Assembly (NCBI GenBank): GCA_017432565.1 | Contig: JAFRIW010000044.1 | Coordinates: 1-64,000 of the forward strand | Direction of reading: 5' to 3' | Length of the DNA: 64,000 nucleotides | Source: Lachnospiraceae bacterium | GTDB taxonomy: Bacteria > Bacillota > Clostridia > Lachnospirales > Lachnospiraceae | Shown: one piece after another, positions 19,709 to 29,898 of the stretch | How the letters are laid out: each line of letters opens with the position of its first letter | How positions within the stretch are numbered: the first letter of the stretch is position 1 | Made by a program: the position numbers and the translations under genes | The notes under the pieces: generated by a model | Seen by the model: only the letters and a program-made list of their open reading frames with translations | What the model was told of the DNA's origin: nothing | Databases searched by the model: none

Positions 19709-20202
19709 AACGAGTAGTTCTGGCGCTGATGATCTGTATGCTGCTGTTTTCAGGGTGCGGCGCCGCGGACAAGACCGCACAGATGGAAGAATACAGAGTA
19801 AAAGTCAGCGGTTTTTATGACCGTCTCGAGGAGTATAACAATACTTTTACCGCGATCGATCCTTCGAGTGAGACCGCCTCACAGGAGGTTCTGCAGGTGA
19901 TCGATGAGATGACGCGGGATCTGAACGATGCCGCACAGCTCGAAGCACCGGATGAGTTCGTCAATGCACAGGACATGCTCAAAGAAGCATCGAAAAGAAT
20001 GAACGATGCGCAGAAGGACTTTCACGAGGCGTTTGAGGGAGAGTATCAGCAGCAGGCCTTCGAGCGCGCCTATTCAGAGTACAGCAGTGCCAATGAGTAC
20101 ATCGGCTATGCGGTCACTTTCTTTCACGGGGAGATTCCGGAAGGCTTTGTCCTGACCGGAACAGATGAAGCAGAAGAGACGGACGAAACAGCCGGAGACT
20201 GA
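19705..20202 (+). CDS. Putative lipoprotein co-translated with atpC
   Basis: A 165-residue protein with a lipoprotein signal peptide: basic start MKRVV, hydrophobic stretch and lipobox LFSGC (cysteine at 19). The mature part is mostly helical and acidic, with residues 25-140 likely a helical bundle (MTRDLNDAAQLEAPDEFV and similar), and ends in an E/D/T-rich tail. I do not recognise the family. It overlaps atpC by ATGA, which ties its expression to the ATP synthase. No function can be assigned from sequence. Confidence 0.8.
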   Translation: MKRVVLALMICMLLFSGCGAADKTAQMEEYRVKVSGFYDRLEEYNNTFTAIDPSSETASQEVLQVIDEMTRDLNDAAQLEAPDEFVNAQDMLKEASKRMNDAQKDFHEAFEGEYQQQAFERAYSEYSSANEYIGYAVTFFHGEIPEGFVLTGTDEAEETDETAGD

Positions 20203-20223
20203 TCCCGGCCGGCGCCCCGAACG

Positions 20224-20253
20224 TTGCCTTCCCGCAAAGTTCCATGATATTAT
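20224..20253 (+). promoter_or_regulatory. Promoter for the coiled-coil membrane protein gene
   Basis: TTGCCT (20224-20229), 18-base spacer, TATTAT (20248-20253), 40 bases before the ATG at 20294. It may also feed the ilvB genes downstream, as I see no stronger promoter nearer to ilvB. Confidence 0.55.
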
Positions 20254-20293
20254 TGAAAAATACCAGACCGGCTGAAAAGGAGAGACAGCTTCT

Positions 20294-20737
20294 ATGAGCA
20301 ATGAAAACCTGAATCAGGAGATGATGTCGGAGAAGGAGATGCTCAGTGAACTCTGGCGGATTCAGCAGAGGGACGAGAAAATCCATCGTATTTTCACGAT
20401 TCTCGGGATTGCGGCGAGTGTTCTGGTCATCGTGGCGGTTCTGATTATTCTTCCCAGCTTCATGCACGTTCTCGGCAATGCGAATCAGCTGATGCTCAAT
20501 GCGAACCAGGTTGTCGAACAGGCCATGGGTACGCTGAAAGACGCGGAAACCGCGGCAGACACAATGAATCAGGCGGCCGGGGAACTGAACACACTGCTCA
20601 GTGAGAACAATGCCGCCGCAGCCGGAACCCTGGAGACCATATCCAAACTTGATATTGACGCACTGAATCAGTCGATCAACGAACTTTCCCAGATTGTCGG
20701 ACCGCTGGCCAGAATGATGAGCGCTTTCCAGCAGTAA
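20294..20737 (+). CDS. Membrane-anchored coiled-coil protein of unknown function
   Basis: A 147-residue protein with a charged cytoplasmic N-terminus (1-33), one membrane segment (about 36-58, FTILGIAASVLVIVAVLIIL) and a C-terminal coiled coil (about 62-145) rich in A, N, Q and E with heptad spacing. The pattern recalls the stalk of chemoreceptors or phage-like tail-measure segments but no signalling domain is present. It lies between the ATP synthase lipoprotein and ilvB and has its own likely promoter. I do not recognise the family. Confidence 0.75.
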   Translation: MSNENLNQEMMSEKEMLSELWRIQQRDEKIHRIFTILGIAASVLVIVAVLIILPSFMHVLGNANQLMLNANQVVEQAMGTLKDAETAADTMNQAAGELNTLLSENNAAAAGTLETISKLDIDALNQSINELSQIVGPLARMMSAFQQ

Positions 20738-20782
20738 GTCCCATTCTCCCCACAAAAGCGGGATATTCAAAGGAGTGACAAG

Positions 20783-22447
20783 ATGAACGGAGCAGATGCG
20801 ATTGTAAAATGCCTTCAGGCAGAAGGAACCGAATATGTCTTCGGTTATCCGGGTGTTGCCATTTGTCCCTTTTATAACAGTATTCTGGATTCGGAGATCC
20901 GGACGGTCCTGGTGCGCCAGGAGCAGAATGCTGCACATATCGCCAGCGGTTTTTCCCGGATTACCGGAAAGACCGGTGTCGTCGCTGTCACCAGCGGCCC
21001 CGGAGCGACCAATCTGATCACGGGAATCGCGACAGCATACGCCGACAGTATTCCCATGATCTGCATCACGGGACAGGTGGACAGCCGGCTGATGGGCAGC
21101 GACGTCTTCCAGGAGGCGGACATCTCCGGCGCCTGCGAGAGCTTCGTCAAATACAGCTATATCGTCCGGGATGCGAAGGACATTCCGAAGATTTTCAAGG
21201 AAGCCTTCTACATTGCCTCCACGGGACGCAAAGGGCCGGTGCTGATCGATGTGCCCATCGATATTCAGCAGGCGCCGGTGAGAAGCTTTTCCTATCCCGA
21301 GGAGATTTCCATCCGCTCCTACAAGCCGACCGTGAAAGGCCATGCCGTGCAGATCCGCAAGGTCATCGGCGAGCTGGAGAAGGCACAGAAGCCGATTATC
21401 TGTGTCGGCGGCGGCGCGCATCTTTCCGGCGCGGCGAAGGAAATCCGCACGTTCGCGGAGAAGAACAATATCCCGGTGGTATCCACGATGATGGGTCTGT
21501 CCGTCATGCCCACCGCACACCCGAATTATTTCGGAATGGTCGGCAACAACGGGCAGTCGTTCTGCAACCGGGCCATGAATGATGCGGACGTGATTATCAT
21601 GGCGGGCGCGCGCGTCGCGGACCGCTCCATCAGTCAGCCGGATCTGATCACTTCCAACAAGGTGCTGGTTCACATCGACGTGGACCCGGCGGAAATCGGC
21701 AAAAACGCCGGCCCCAACATCCCGATTGTCGGCGACCTCACCGCGATCTTCGAGGAACTGAACAAGGAAGAAATCTCCATCGATGATGAGCGCTGGATGG
21801 ACTACCTGCGCAATCAGAAGAAGCAGGATGCCAAAATCTCTGCCGTCTCCAGAGCTGTAGCCGGCGAGAAGAGAAGCGCCGACGAGGCGGAGGGCACCGC
21901 TCCTGTCTGTGTGGATCCGAAGGAGTTTATCAGACGTCTTTCCTCCGCCATGGAGGACAATGCCGTTTATGTGGCGGACGTCGGACAGAATCAGCTCTGG
22001 TCCTGCGCCAACGCAGTGATCAGGAACGGGCGCTTCATGACCAGCGGCGGCATGGGAACTATGGGATATGCCCTTCCGGCGGCAATGGGTGCCAAAATTG
22101 CGGGCGGAAAGCGGCAGGTCGTGGCAGTGTGCGGCGACGGCGGCTTCCAGATGACCATGATGGAGCTGGCTACGGCCAGACAGTACGGAATCCAGATCAA
22201 GCTGGTTGTGCTGAAAAACAATGTGCTGGGCCTGGTGCGCCAGTATCAGCACTTCAATTATCACGACAGCTTCTCGGTGATCGACCTCTCCGGTTCTCCG
22301 GAGCTCGACAAGATCGCCGAAGCCTACGGAATGGATTACATGAAGCTTTCGGATGAACCCGGAATGAGCAGCGTCATTGAGGCTTTTCTCGCGGATAAGA
22401 AGTCGGTGCTTCTGGAAGTGAGTGTCGATCCGGATGAGATCGCATAA
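20783..22447 (+). CDS. ilvB: Acetolactate synthase large subunit
   Basis: Condenses pyruvate (or pyruvate and 2-oxobutyrate) in the first common step of valine, leucine and isoleucine synthesis, using thiamine diphosphate and FAD. The 554 residues show the catalytic glutamate in RQEQNAAHIASGF (about 48-60), the central FAD-linked domain, and the ThDP motif GDGGFQMTMMEL followed by VLKNN (about 451-480). It is followed by a small subunit gene, which marks it as the biosynthetic, feedback-regulated form rather than catabolic AlsS. Confidence 0.95.
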   Translation: MNGADAIVKCLQAEGTEYVFGYPGVAICPFYNSILDSEIRTVLVRQEQNAAHIASGFSRITGKTGVVAVTSGPGATNLITGIATAYADSIPMICITGQVDSRLMGSDVFQEADISGACESFVKYSYIVRDAKDIPKIFKEAFYIASTGRKGPVLIDVPIDIQQAPVRSFSYPEEISIRSYKPTVKGHAVQIRKVIGELEKAQKPIICVGGGAHLSGAAKEIRTFAEKNNIPVVSTMMGLSVMPTAHPNYFGMVGNNGQSFCNRAMNDADVIIMAGARVADRSISQPDLITSNKVLVHIDVDPAEIGKNAGPNIPIVGDLTAIFEELNKEEISIDDERWMDYLRNQKKQDAKISAVSRAVAGEKRSADEAEGTAPVCVDPKEFIRRLSSAMEDNAVYVADVGQNQLWSCANAVIRNGRFMTSGGMGTMGYALPAAMGAKIAGGKRQVVAVCGDGGFQMTMMELATARQYGIQIKLVVLKNNVLGLVRQYQHFNYHDSFSVIDLSGSPELDKIAEAYGMDYMKLSDEPGMSSVIEAFLADKKSVLLEVSVDPDEIA

Positions 22448-22468
22448 CGCCGGGAAGGAGGCAGGACA

Positions 22469-22951
22469 ATGAAGAGAATTTATTCTGTATTTGTGGAAAA
22501 CCGGTCCGGCGTGCTCACCAAGGTGGCGGGACTGTTCTGGAGAAGATGCTTCAACATCGATTCGCTGGTTGTCGGAGAGACGGACAACCACGATGTTTCT
22601 CACATGATCATCGTCTCCAGCGGCGATGAGCGCACGCTCGAGCAGATCGAGAAGCAGCTCAACAAGAAAATCGACGTCATCAAAGTCAACACCTTTGATG
22701 CCGCACAGGCCGTCACGCGCGAGCTGATGCTCGTCAAAGTGAAATATAACCGCAGCAACCGGAAGGACATTATGGAGAACTGTGAGATCATGAACGCGCA
22801 GATCGTGGATCTGTCCGGCAATCTCATGACCATCCAGATTTGCGACACACCTGAGCGCGTCCAGATTTTCCTGGACACCTTAAAGGGGATCAGCATTGTC
22901 GAGATTACCAGAACGGGAACCATTGCTGTTCCGAAGTGCAGGGAGCAGTAA
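22469..22951 (+). CDS. ilvN: Acetolactate synthase small (regulatory) subunit, first copy
   Basis: A 160-residue regulatory subunit: an N-terminal ACT domain (about 1-75) and a C-terminal small-subunit domain (about 80-158). It would bind IlvB and convey valine inhibition. Its ACT loop reads WRRCFNIDSL, whereas the second copy downstream has the more canonical SRRGYNIESI, so valine binding here may differ. It begins 21 bases after ilvB and is the natural partner of that enzyme. Confidence 0.9.
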   Translation: MKRIYSVFVENRSGVLTKVAGLFWRRCFNIDSLVVGETDNHDVSHMIIVSSGDERTLEQIEKQLNKKIDVIKVNTFDAAQAVTRELMLVKVKYNRSNRKDIMENCEIMNAQIVDLSGNLMTIQICDTPERVQIFLDTLKGISIVEITRTGTIAVPKCREQ

Positions 22952-22972
22952 AGCGGCACGGGGGGAAAAGAA

Positions 22973-24022
22973 TTGAGAATAGATGATCTTCTGATGCTGG
23001 CCAAAGAGCGGGGGGCTTCGGATCTGCATATTAATGTGGGGTCCAGGCCGGCCATGAGGATTCATAATGAGCTGGTCCGGATGGAGGACCAGGAGAGGCT
23101 GACGCCGGATGACACGAAGGAGCTGCTGTTTTCCCTGATGAATGATTCTCAGGTCGAAAAGCTGCAGCAGACCGGCGAATGCGATTTTTCCTTCGGACGT
23201 CCGCAGATCGGACGTTTCCGTGTCAATGTCTACCGGCAGCGCGGAACCTATGCCGCCGCCATTCGCATCATGCACACAGAAGTGCCCAGGCCCGAAGAGA
23301 TCGGACTTCCTCAGTCCATCATCCAGCTGACCCGGAAACGGAGCGGTCTGGTGCTGGTGACCGGCCCGACAGGCTGCGGAAAATCCACGACACTTGCCTC
23401 GCTGATTCAGCGGATCAATGACACAAGAAATGCACATATCCTGACGCTGGAAGACCCGATCGAATACCTGTACCGGCACAATCTCTCCATTGTGGATCAG
23501 CGGGAGATCGGCCTGGACACGGAGAGCTTTGCGGCGGCACTGCGGGCGGCGCTCCGTGAGGACCCGGATGTCATTCTGGTCGGTGAGATGAGAGATCTTG
23601 AGACCATCAGCATCGCGGTCACGGCGGCGGAGACGGGGCACCTGGTCTTTTCAACACTTCACACGATCGGGGCAGCGCCCACAATCGATCGGATCATCGA
23701 TGTCTTCCCGGAGGGGCAGAAGGAGCAGATCCGCGTCCAGCTCTCATCGGTTCTTGAATCCGTTATTTCCCAGCGCCTTGTGGAGCGCGCGGACGGACAG
23801 GGCCGGGTCGCGCTTTTTGAGATCATGCACGTCAATAATGCCGTGCGCAATCTGATCCGAGACAACAAGATTTTCCAGATTCCGGGCATCATCCAGACCA
23901 GCAGCAAGCAGGGGATGATCACCATGGATGAATCTCTGCAGCTCGCGTACAACAAGGGAATTATCTCCAAAGAGACGCTGCTGTATTACGCATCGGATCC
24001 GCTGCGCGCCAGAATTCAGTAA
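22973..24022 (+). CDS. pilT: PilT-like type IV pilus retraction ATPase
   Basis: A hexameric motor ATPase of 349 residues that depolymerises type IV pili. All boxes are present: Walker A GPTGCGKSTT (about 123-132), Asp box LEDPIEYLY, Walker B ALREDPDVILVGEMRD (about 189-204), His box AAETGHLVFSTLHT, and the C-terminal PilT-type AVRNLIRDNK and ITMDESL. The start is TTG. It is embedded between ilvN and ilvN/ilvC and followed by a prepilin peptidase, but no pilin, PilB or PilC gene is in the window. Confidence 0.93.
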   Translation: MRIDDLLMLAKERGASDLHINVGSRPAMRIHNELVRMEDQERLTPDDTKELLFSLMNDSQVEKLQQTGECDFSFGRPQIGRFRVNVYRQRGTYAAAIRIMHTEVPRPEEIGLPQSIIQLTRKRSGLVLVTGPTGCGKSTTLASLIQRINDTRNAHILTLEDPIEYLYRHNLSIVDQREIGLDTESFAAALRAALREDPDVILVGEMRDLETISIAVTAAETGHLVFSTLHTIGAAPTIDRIIDVFPEGQKEQIRVQLSSVLESVISQRLVERADGQGRVALFEIMHVNNAVRNLIRDNKIFQIPGIIQTSSKQGMITMDESLQLAYNKGIISKETLLYYASDPLRARIQ

Positions 24023-24034
24023 TTTCCCGTTCAT

Positions 24035-24664
24035 ATGATATCTGCTTCCGCACTCTTTTTTCTGACGGCAGGAGCCCTGGCAGGCATCCTGACCGCGTAT
24101 TTCGTTTCCGGAAAAACGGGCAAAATCCCGAATGGCCGGGATCTGATTCTGCGCCTGTCTGTCTCCGGCATTCTTCTCGGTGCGATTTTCTGTGCGGGAT
24201 CTTACTGCTTTTCCTGGGCCCTGCAGGCACGCTTTTCCGGCCTGTCAGTCCTGCTGCTGGCGGTTTCCCTGTATGACATCGACATCCGGAAAATCCCGAA
24301 CAGGCTGATCCTTGCGGCGCTTGTTCTTTTCGGACTGACCTGTGTTTTTATTAAAGACCTGCTTCCGGCACTTGCCGGCGCGGCAATCCTGGGCGGCGGA
24401 ACACTGCTCATATCGATCGCAGCGGACCGGATTTTCCGGCGCAGATCCATCGGCGGGGGAGATCTCAAGCTGCTTTTTATCGCAGGACTGTATCTGCATA
24501 CCGGGAAGGGCATTCTGTGTCTGACGGCAGCCTGCCTGCTCGCAATGACCGGACTTCTGCTCCGCCGGAAGAAAGAGATCGCTTTCGGTCCGTATATCAG
24601 CGCATCCATCCTGCTGTGCGCCTTTTTCGGAGATGCCGTGCTGGAATGGTATACAGCCCTGTGA
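24035..24664 (+). CDS. A24-family prepilin peptidase
   Basis: A 209-residue polytopic membrane aspartic protease that trims the leader from type IV prepilins or similar pseudopilins. The two catalytic aspartates lie in YDIDIRKIPN (about 79-88) and SIGGGDLKLLF (about 141-151, GGGD). About seven membrane segments are visible. The N-terminal methylase region of full-length PilD is missing, so it is a short TadV/ComC-like form. It begins 12 bases after pilT, and the two were probably acquired or kept together. Confidence 0.9.
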   Translation: MISASALFFLTAGALAGILTAYFVSGKTGKIPNGRDLILRLSVSGILLGAIFCAGSYCFSWALQARFSGLSVLLLAVSLYDIDIRKIPNRLILAALVLFGLTCVFIKDLLPALAGAAILGGGTLLISIAADRIFRRRSIGGGDLKLLFIAGLYLHTGKGILCLTAACLLAMTGLLLRRKKEIAFGPYISASILLCAFFGDAVLEWYTAL

Positions 24665-24702
24665 ATTTTGCCCGGGCCGAACATCCGGATTGTCCAATCT
24701 GA

Positions 24703-24731
24703 TTGACTTTAATATCCTGAAGCATTAAAAT
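24703..24731 (+). promoter_or_regulatory. Promoter for ilvN (second copy)-ilvC
   Basis: TTGACT (24703-24708), 17-base spacer, TAAAAT (24726-24731), 38 bases before the second ilvN start. It separates ilvN-ilvC from the upstream ilvB-ilvN-pilT transcript. Confidence 0.75.
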
Positions 24732-24769
24732 CTCAATAATCAGCACTAAACAGAAGAGGAGCCGCATCT

Positions 24770-26357
<1,588 letters not shown>

Positions 26358-26381
26358 GCATCTTCTGTCTGAAAAGAACTT

Positions 26382-26419
26382 AAGGGCTCCCCGGCCTTCC
26401 GCTGAGGGAGCCCTTTTTT
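26382..26419 (+). terminator. Rho-independent terminator after ilvC
   Basis: A perfect 10-bp stem (AAGGGCTCCC at 26382-26391 with GGGAGCCCTT at 26406-26415) with a 14-base loop, running into TTTTTT. leuC starts 34 bases later, so it would need read-through or a promoter I cannot identify. Confidence 0.88.
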
Positions 26420-26452
26420 AAACAGCTGCAACAGGAAAGGAGAAAGCGTCTT

Positions 26453-27766
26453 ATGGGAATGACGATGACACAGAAAATCCTTGCCGCACACGCGGGACTC
26501 TCATCCGTCCGCGCAGGGGATCTGATCGAAGCGGATCTGGACCTGGTTCTGGGAAACGATATCACCAGTCCGGTCGCCATCAGGGAGATGGACCGCTTTT
26601 CCGCGCAGGGTGTCTTCAATAAAGACAAAATCGCGCTGGTTCCGGATCATTTTGTCCCGAACAAGGATATTAAGTCGGCCGAAAACTGCAAATGTGTCAG
26701 AGAGTTTGCGCGCCGCAATGAAATCACAAATTATTTTGAAGTCGGCGAGATGGGCATTGAGCACGCGCTTCTGCCCGAGAAGGGACTGGTCATTCCCGGC
26801 GATGCCGTCATCGGAGCGGACTCCCACACCTGCACCTACGGTGCGCTGGGGGCGTTTTCCACCGGCGTCGGATCCACGGATATGGCCGCCGGCATGGCGA
26901 CGGGCAGAGCCTGGTTCAAAGTTCCTTCCGCGATCCGTTTTGAACTGACGGGAGAGCTTCCCGCGATGGTGAGCGGCAAAGATCTGATTCTGCATATTAT
27001 CGGAATGATCGGCGTGGACGGCGCGCTGTATCAGTCCATGGAGTTTACCGGACCGGGCGTATCCTCGCTTTCCATGGATGACCGCTTTACCATCGCGAAC
27101 ATGGCGATTGAGGCCGGCGCAAAGAACGGAATCTTCCCGGTGGACGAGAAGACCGCCGCTTATGTAGAAGAGCACTGGAACGCGCGGCAGCATCCGGCCG
27201 CGGGAGAGGGAAAGGACAGCATCAGCGCCTTCCTGAAGGAGCGGACCTTCCTGCCGGACGAGGACGCGCCGTACACGGCTGTCTATGAGATTGACCTTAC
27301 GAAGGTACAGCCGACCGTCTCGTTCCCGCATCTGCCTGAAAATGCCAGAACATTTGATGAGATCGGCGACATCGCAATTGACCAGGTCGTGATCGGCTCC
27401 TGCACAAACGGCCGCATCGACGACATCCGGACGGCCGCATCGATTCTGAAGGGCCGGCACGTGGCGCCCGGAATCCGCTGCATCATTATTCCGGCTACGC
27501 AGGCAGTTTATCTGCAGGCCATGGAAGAAGGGCTGCTGAAGATCTTTATCGAAGCGGGCGCCGTGGTATCCACACCGACGTGCGGACCGTGCCTGGGCGG
27601 CTACATGGGCGTGCTTGCGGCGAAGGAGCGGTGTGTCTCGACGACCAACCGGAATTTTGTCGGCCGGATGGGAGATGTGACCAGTGAGATTTATCTGGCT
27701 TCCCCGGCGACGGCAGCGGCCAGCGCCCTCACCGGGAAGCTGACGGATCCGCGGTCAGTTGTGTAA
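26453..27766 (+). CDS. leuC: 3-isopropylmalate dehydratase large subunit
   Basis: The iron-sulfur subunit of isopropylmalate isomerase (aconitase family), 437 residues. The 4Fe-4S cysteines lie in [11 protein letters not shown] (about 319-329) and [13 protein letters not shown] (about 376-388), with [11 protein letters not shown] as the other active-site segment. The length and motifs fit the short LeuC/homoaconitase type found in Clostridia and archaea, so a role with citraconate (citramalate pathway) is also possible. It pairs with leuD; leuA and leuB are not in the window. Confidence 0.93.
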   Translation: MGMTMTQKILAAHAGLSSVRAGDLIEADLDLVLGNDITSPVAIREMDRFSAQGVFNKDKIALVPDHFVPNKDIKSAENCKCVREFARRNEITNYFEVGEMGIEHALLPEKGLVIPGDAVIGADSHTCTYGALGAFSTGVGSTDMAAGMATGRAWFKVPSAIRFELTGELPAMVSGKDLILHIIGMIGVDGALYQSMEFTGPGVSSLSMDDRFTIANMAIEAGAKNGIFPVDEKTAAYVEEHWNARQHPAAGEGKDSISAFLKERTFLPDEDAPYTAVYEIDLTKVQPTVSFPHLPENARTFDEIGDIAIDQVVIGSCTNGRIDDIRTAASILKGRHVAPGIRCIIIPATQAVYLQAMEEGLLKIFIEAGAVVSTPTCGPCLGGYMGVLAAKERCVSTTNRNFVGRMGDVTSEIYLASPATAAASALTGKLTDPRSVV

Positions 27767-27804
27767 GTGCACTGAGGTACTTCAGGGAATTCAGGAGGAA
27801 CAGG

Positions 27805-28299
27805 ATGGAAAAAGCAAGAGGACGAGTCTTCCGTTACGGAGATAACGTAGATACCGATGTGATCATTCCGGCCCGCTATCTGAACACTTCCGAGCCGAAG
27901 GAACTGGCGGCGCACTGCATGGAGGACATCGATCAGAATTTCATTCATGAAGTCAGGACGGGAGATATTATTGTCGCGGATAAGAATTTCGGCTGCGGCT
28001 CTTCCCGCGAACACGCGCCGATCGCCATCAAGGCGGCGGGCGTATCCTGCGTGATCGCGCAGACCTTTGCGCGGATTTTCTACCGCAACGCAATCAATAT
28101 CGGTCTGGCAATTGTGGAATGTGAAGAGGCACCGGCCAGGATCAAGGCAGGAGACGTGGTCTCTGTAGATTTTGACACAGGCATCATCACGGACGAGACG
28201 ACCGGCGAGACCTTTAAGGGACAGGCATTCCCGCCGTTTATGCAGGAGATCATCGATGCCGGCGGGCTGGTCAGCTATATCAATACCAAGCAGGCCTGA
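27805..28299 (+). CDS. leuD: 3-isopropylmalate dehydratase small subunit
   Basis: The 164-residue swivel-domain subunit that completes the LeuC active site. Typical segments are [16 protein letters not shown] (about 11-26) and [19 protein letters not shown] (about 66-84). The ATG at 27805 follows AGGAGGAACAGG. It ends the leu pair, and an inverted repeat covers its stop codon ahead of the converging phosphatase gene. Confidence 0.95.
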   Translation: MEKARGRVFRYGDNVDTDVIIPARYLNTSEPKELAAHCMEDIDQNFIHEVRTGDIIVADKNFGCGSSREHAPIAIKAAGVSCVIAQTFARIFYRNAINIGLAIVECEEAPARIKAGDVVSVDFDTGIITDETTGETFKGQAFPPFMQEIIDAGGLVSYINTKQA

Positions 28300-28329
28300 G
28301 CGGTGAAAGGCGGACAGCTGCCCGCTCAG
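28296..28329. terminator. Inverted repeat between converging leuD and phosphatase
   Basis: CTGAGCGG (28296-28303) pairs with CCGCTCAG (28322-28329) across an 18-base loop that can itself pair in part (GCGG with CCGC). There is no T-run on either strand, so it is a weak candidate bidirectional terminator that spans both stop codons. Confidence 0.4.
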
Positions 28330-29063
28330 TAATCAAATACGCGGCTGAAGGCGCCGGAAGCGGAGACGGGCTCTCCCGCCGTATACAGATGTGAGGTGCT
28401 GCCCAGCATCTGGATCCGGAACATGGCGATATCGTGAATGCGCTTTTCCGCGTTCAGGACCGTGACGGAGGAAGGCGGAAGATAAAAGCTCTGTGCGGCC
28501 AGGACCGGCGACATTCCCAAAAGATGTGCGAGAATCACGCAGATGACGCCGAGGTGGGCAAAAAAGACCAGCGCGTCATCGTCGTCGCCGTCGGTGAGGG
28601 CGGGATTGCAGCGGTAGAACGCTTCTTCCCGCGTATAGCCGTACTCGGACAGGATCCCGTCGATTCCGCCGAAGACATCCGGAATATGAGCTTCATATTC
28701 CGGATTTGTTTTCAGGATCGGATCCTCGAACCAGCGCCTGCGGTCATAGAGAATTTCCTGCCTTGTCCAGTATTCGGGCATGAAATCCCACGGCACGTCG
28801 TTGGTTCTTCCCGGCGTCGGGTCCTGAACCGGGTAGTAGTATTCCTTCAGCCAGGGGAGTGTCACACCGGCAAGACCGGTCTTCTCAAGGGACGGCGCGG
28901 CGGTCCTTGCGGCTCTTCCGAGAGGAGAGACGTACACTGCGCGGATCTGATCTCTGAAAAGCATGACGCGCTCCGCGAGAAGCTCCGCTTCCCGCGCGCC
29001 TTTTTCGGTGACGGAATCCACGACATAATTCGGTTCGGCGTGACGGATCAGGACAAGACGCAT
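28326..29063 (-). CDS. Histidine phosphatase (phosphoglycerate mutase) family protein
   Basis: A 245-residue cytoplasmic protein with the catalytic RHAEP motif at residues 7-11 (VLIRHAEPNY), a second arginine in VYVSPLGRAARTA (about 64-76), and a later FFAHLGVICVI that would supply the second catalytic histidine. The substrate cannot be told from sequence; members act on phosphoglycerates, cobalamin precursors, sugars or proteins. It is transcribed toward leuD and away from ruvA, with AGGAG before its ATG. Confidence 0.85.
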   Translation of the reverse strand: MRLVLIRHAEPNYVVDSVTEKGAREAELLAERVMLFRDQIRAVYVSPLGRAARTAAPSLEKTGLAGVTLPWLKEYYYPVQDPTPGRTNDVPWDFMPEYWTRQEILYDRRRWFEDPILKTNPEYEAHIPDVFGGIDGILSEYGYTREEAFYRCNPALTDGDDDDALVFFAHLGVICVILAHLLGMSPVLAAQSFYLPPSSVTVLNAEKRIHDIAMFRIQMLGSTSHLYTAGEPVSASGAFSRVFDY

Positions 29064-29132
29064 AAAGGGATACTCCTATTCTTAAACGCATATTCGTAAA
29101 TGAGCAGGACCGGCGGCGCTCCCGCCGTGCGG

Positions 29133-29146
29133 CGAACGTCTGTTTG
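29133..29146 (+). promoter_or_regulatory. LexA (SOS) box overlapping the ruvA promoter
   Basis: CGAACGTCTGTTTG matches the Bacillota LexA/DinR consensus CGAAC-4N-GTTYC closely (both half-sites, one off at the last base and one in the middle). It overlaps the -35 box of the ruvA promoter, the classical position for repression. ruvAB is a known SOS operon in many bacteria. Confidence 0.7.
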
Positions 29147-29172
29147 CTTTCTTCGCCTGCGGATGTTATACT
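29144..29172 (+). promoter_or_regulatory. Promoter for ruvAB
   Basis: TTGCTT (29144-29149), 17-base spacer, TATACT (29167-29172), 35 bases before the ruvA start. Confidence 0.7.
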
Positions 29173-29207
29173 TCGTATGATACGACAGACTTTGAGGCAA
29201 AACCACC

Positions 29208-29837
29208 ATGATTTCATTTTTACAGGGAACGATTGAGGAGATTGAGGACGGCAGCGCGGTCATCGGCGTCGGCGGGATCGGCTTTCAGGTGCAGATCTCC
29301 TCGGAGACGGTGCAGCGCCTTTCTTCGATGGGGCGCGGCGCGGAAGTCAGAATCTATACCTTCACTTATCTGCGGGAAGATATGATTGCGCTGTTCGGAT
29401 TTCTGAACAGGGATGAGCTGGAACTCTTCAAAAGGCTGATCACCGTGAGCGGGATCGGCCCCAAGGGAGGGCTCTCGCTTCTTTCGGCCTTTTCGGCCGA
29501 CGACCTGCGGTTCGCGATTCTGTCCGGAGATGTGAAGACCATCTCCCGGGCACCCGGCATCGGAAAGAAGACGGCGGAACGGCTGGTCATTGACCTGCGC
29601 GATAAAATCAATCTATCTGATTCCGGGACGCACCAGGATCTGTCTTCCTATTCGTCGCTGGGCGCGGGGGGCGCAGAGGAACCCGCCGCCTCTTCGGAGT
29701 CGGAAGCGATCGAGGCGCTCACAGCGCTGGGCTACGCCCGCGTGGACGCGGCGCGGGCGGTCCGGAAGGCCGCCGCGGAGGCCGGCACGGAGGACACGGA
29801 AGCGATTCTGAAGGCAGCTTTGAAATATATGCTCTAA
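29208..29837 (+). CDS. ruvA: Holliday junction branch migration protein RuvA
   Basis: The junction-binding subunit, 209 residues: N-terminal OB domain (MISFLQGTIEEIEDGSAVI), tandem helix-hairpin-helix motifs (LITVSGIGPKGGLSLL about 75-90 and RAPGIGKKTAERLVIDL about 110-126), and the mobile C-terminal domain III (about 165-209) that touches RuvB. A flexible A/E/S-rich linker of about 30 residues joins II and III. It is led by an SOS-type promoter and followed by ruvB. Confidence 0.96.
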   Translation: MISFLQGTIEEIEDGSAVIGVGGIGFQVQISSETVQRLSSMGRGAEVRIYTFTYLREDMIALFGFLNRDELELFKRLITVSGIGPKGGLSLLSAFSADDLRFAILSGDVKTISRAPGIGKKTAERLVIDLRDKINLSDSGTHQDLSSYSSLGAGGAEEPAASSESEAIEALTALGYARVDAARAVRKAAAEAGTEDTEAILKAALKYML

Positions 29838-29898
29838 ATCCTGATAAAGCCGGGCAGACTGGCAGGGAAGATCTTAAGATACGGACAGGGTCAGGTTC

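Noticed and set aside
20738..20782. A T-box or leader-peptide attenuator before ilvB
   Set aside because: The gap is only 45 bases, with no branched-chain-rich leader peptide and no terminator.
20114..22603. An 829-codon open frame on the - strand opposite ilvB
   Set aside because: It is the antisense of well-supported genes on the + strand and has no recognisable motif or start site.
24665..24702. A possible LexA box at the CGAACATCCGG site before the second ilvN
   Set aside because: The second half-site GTT is missing.
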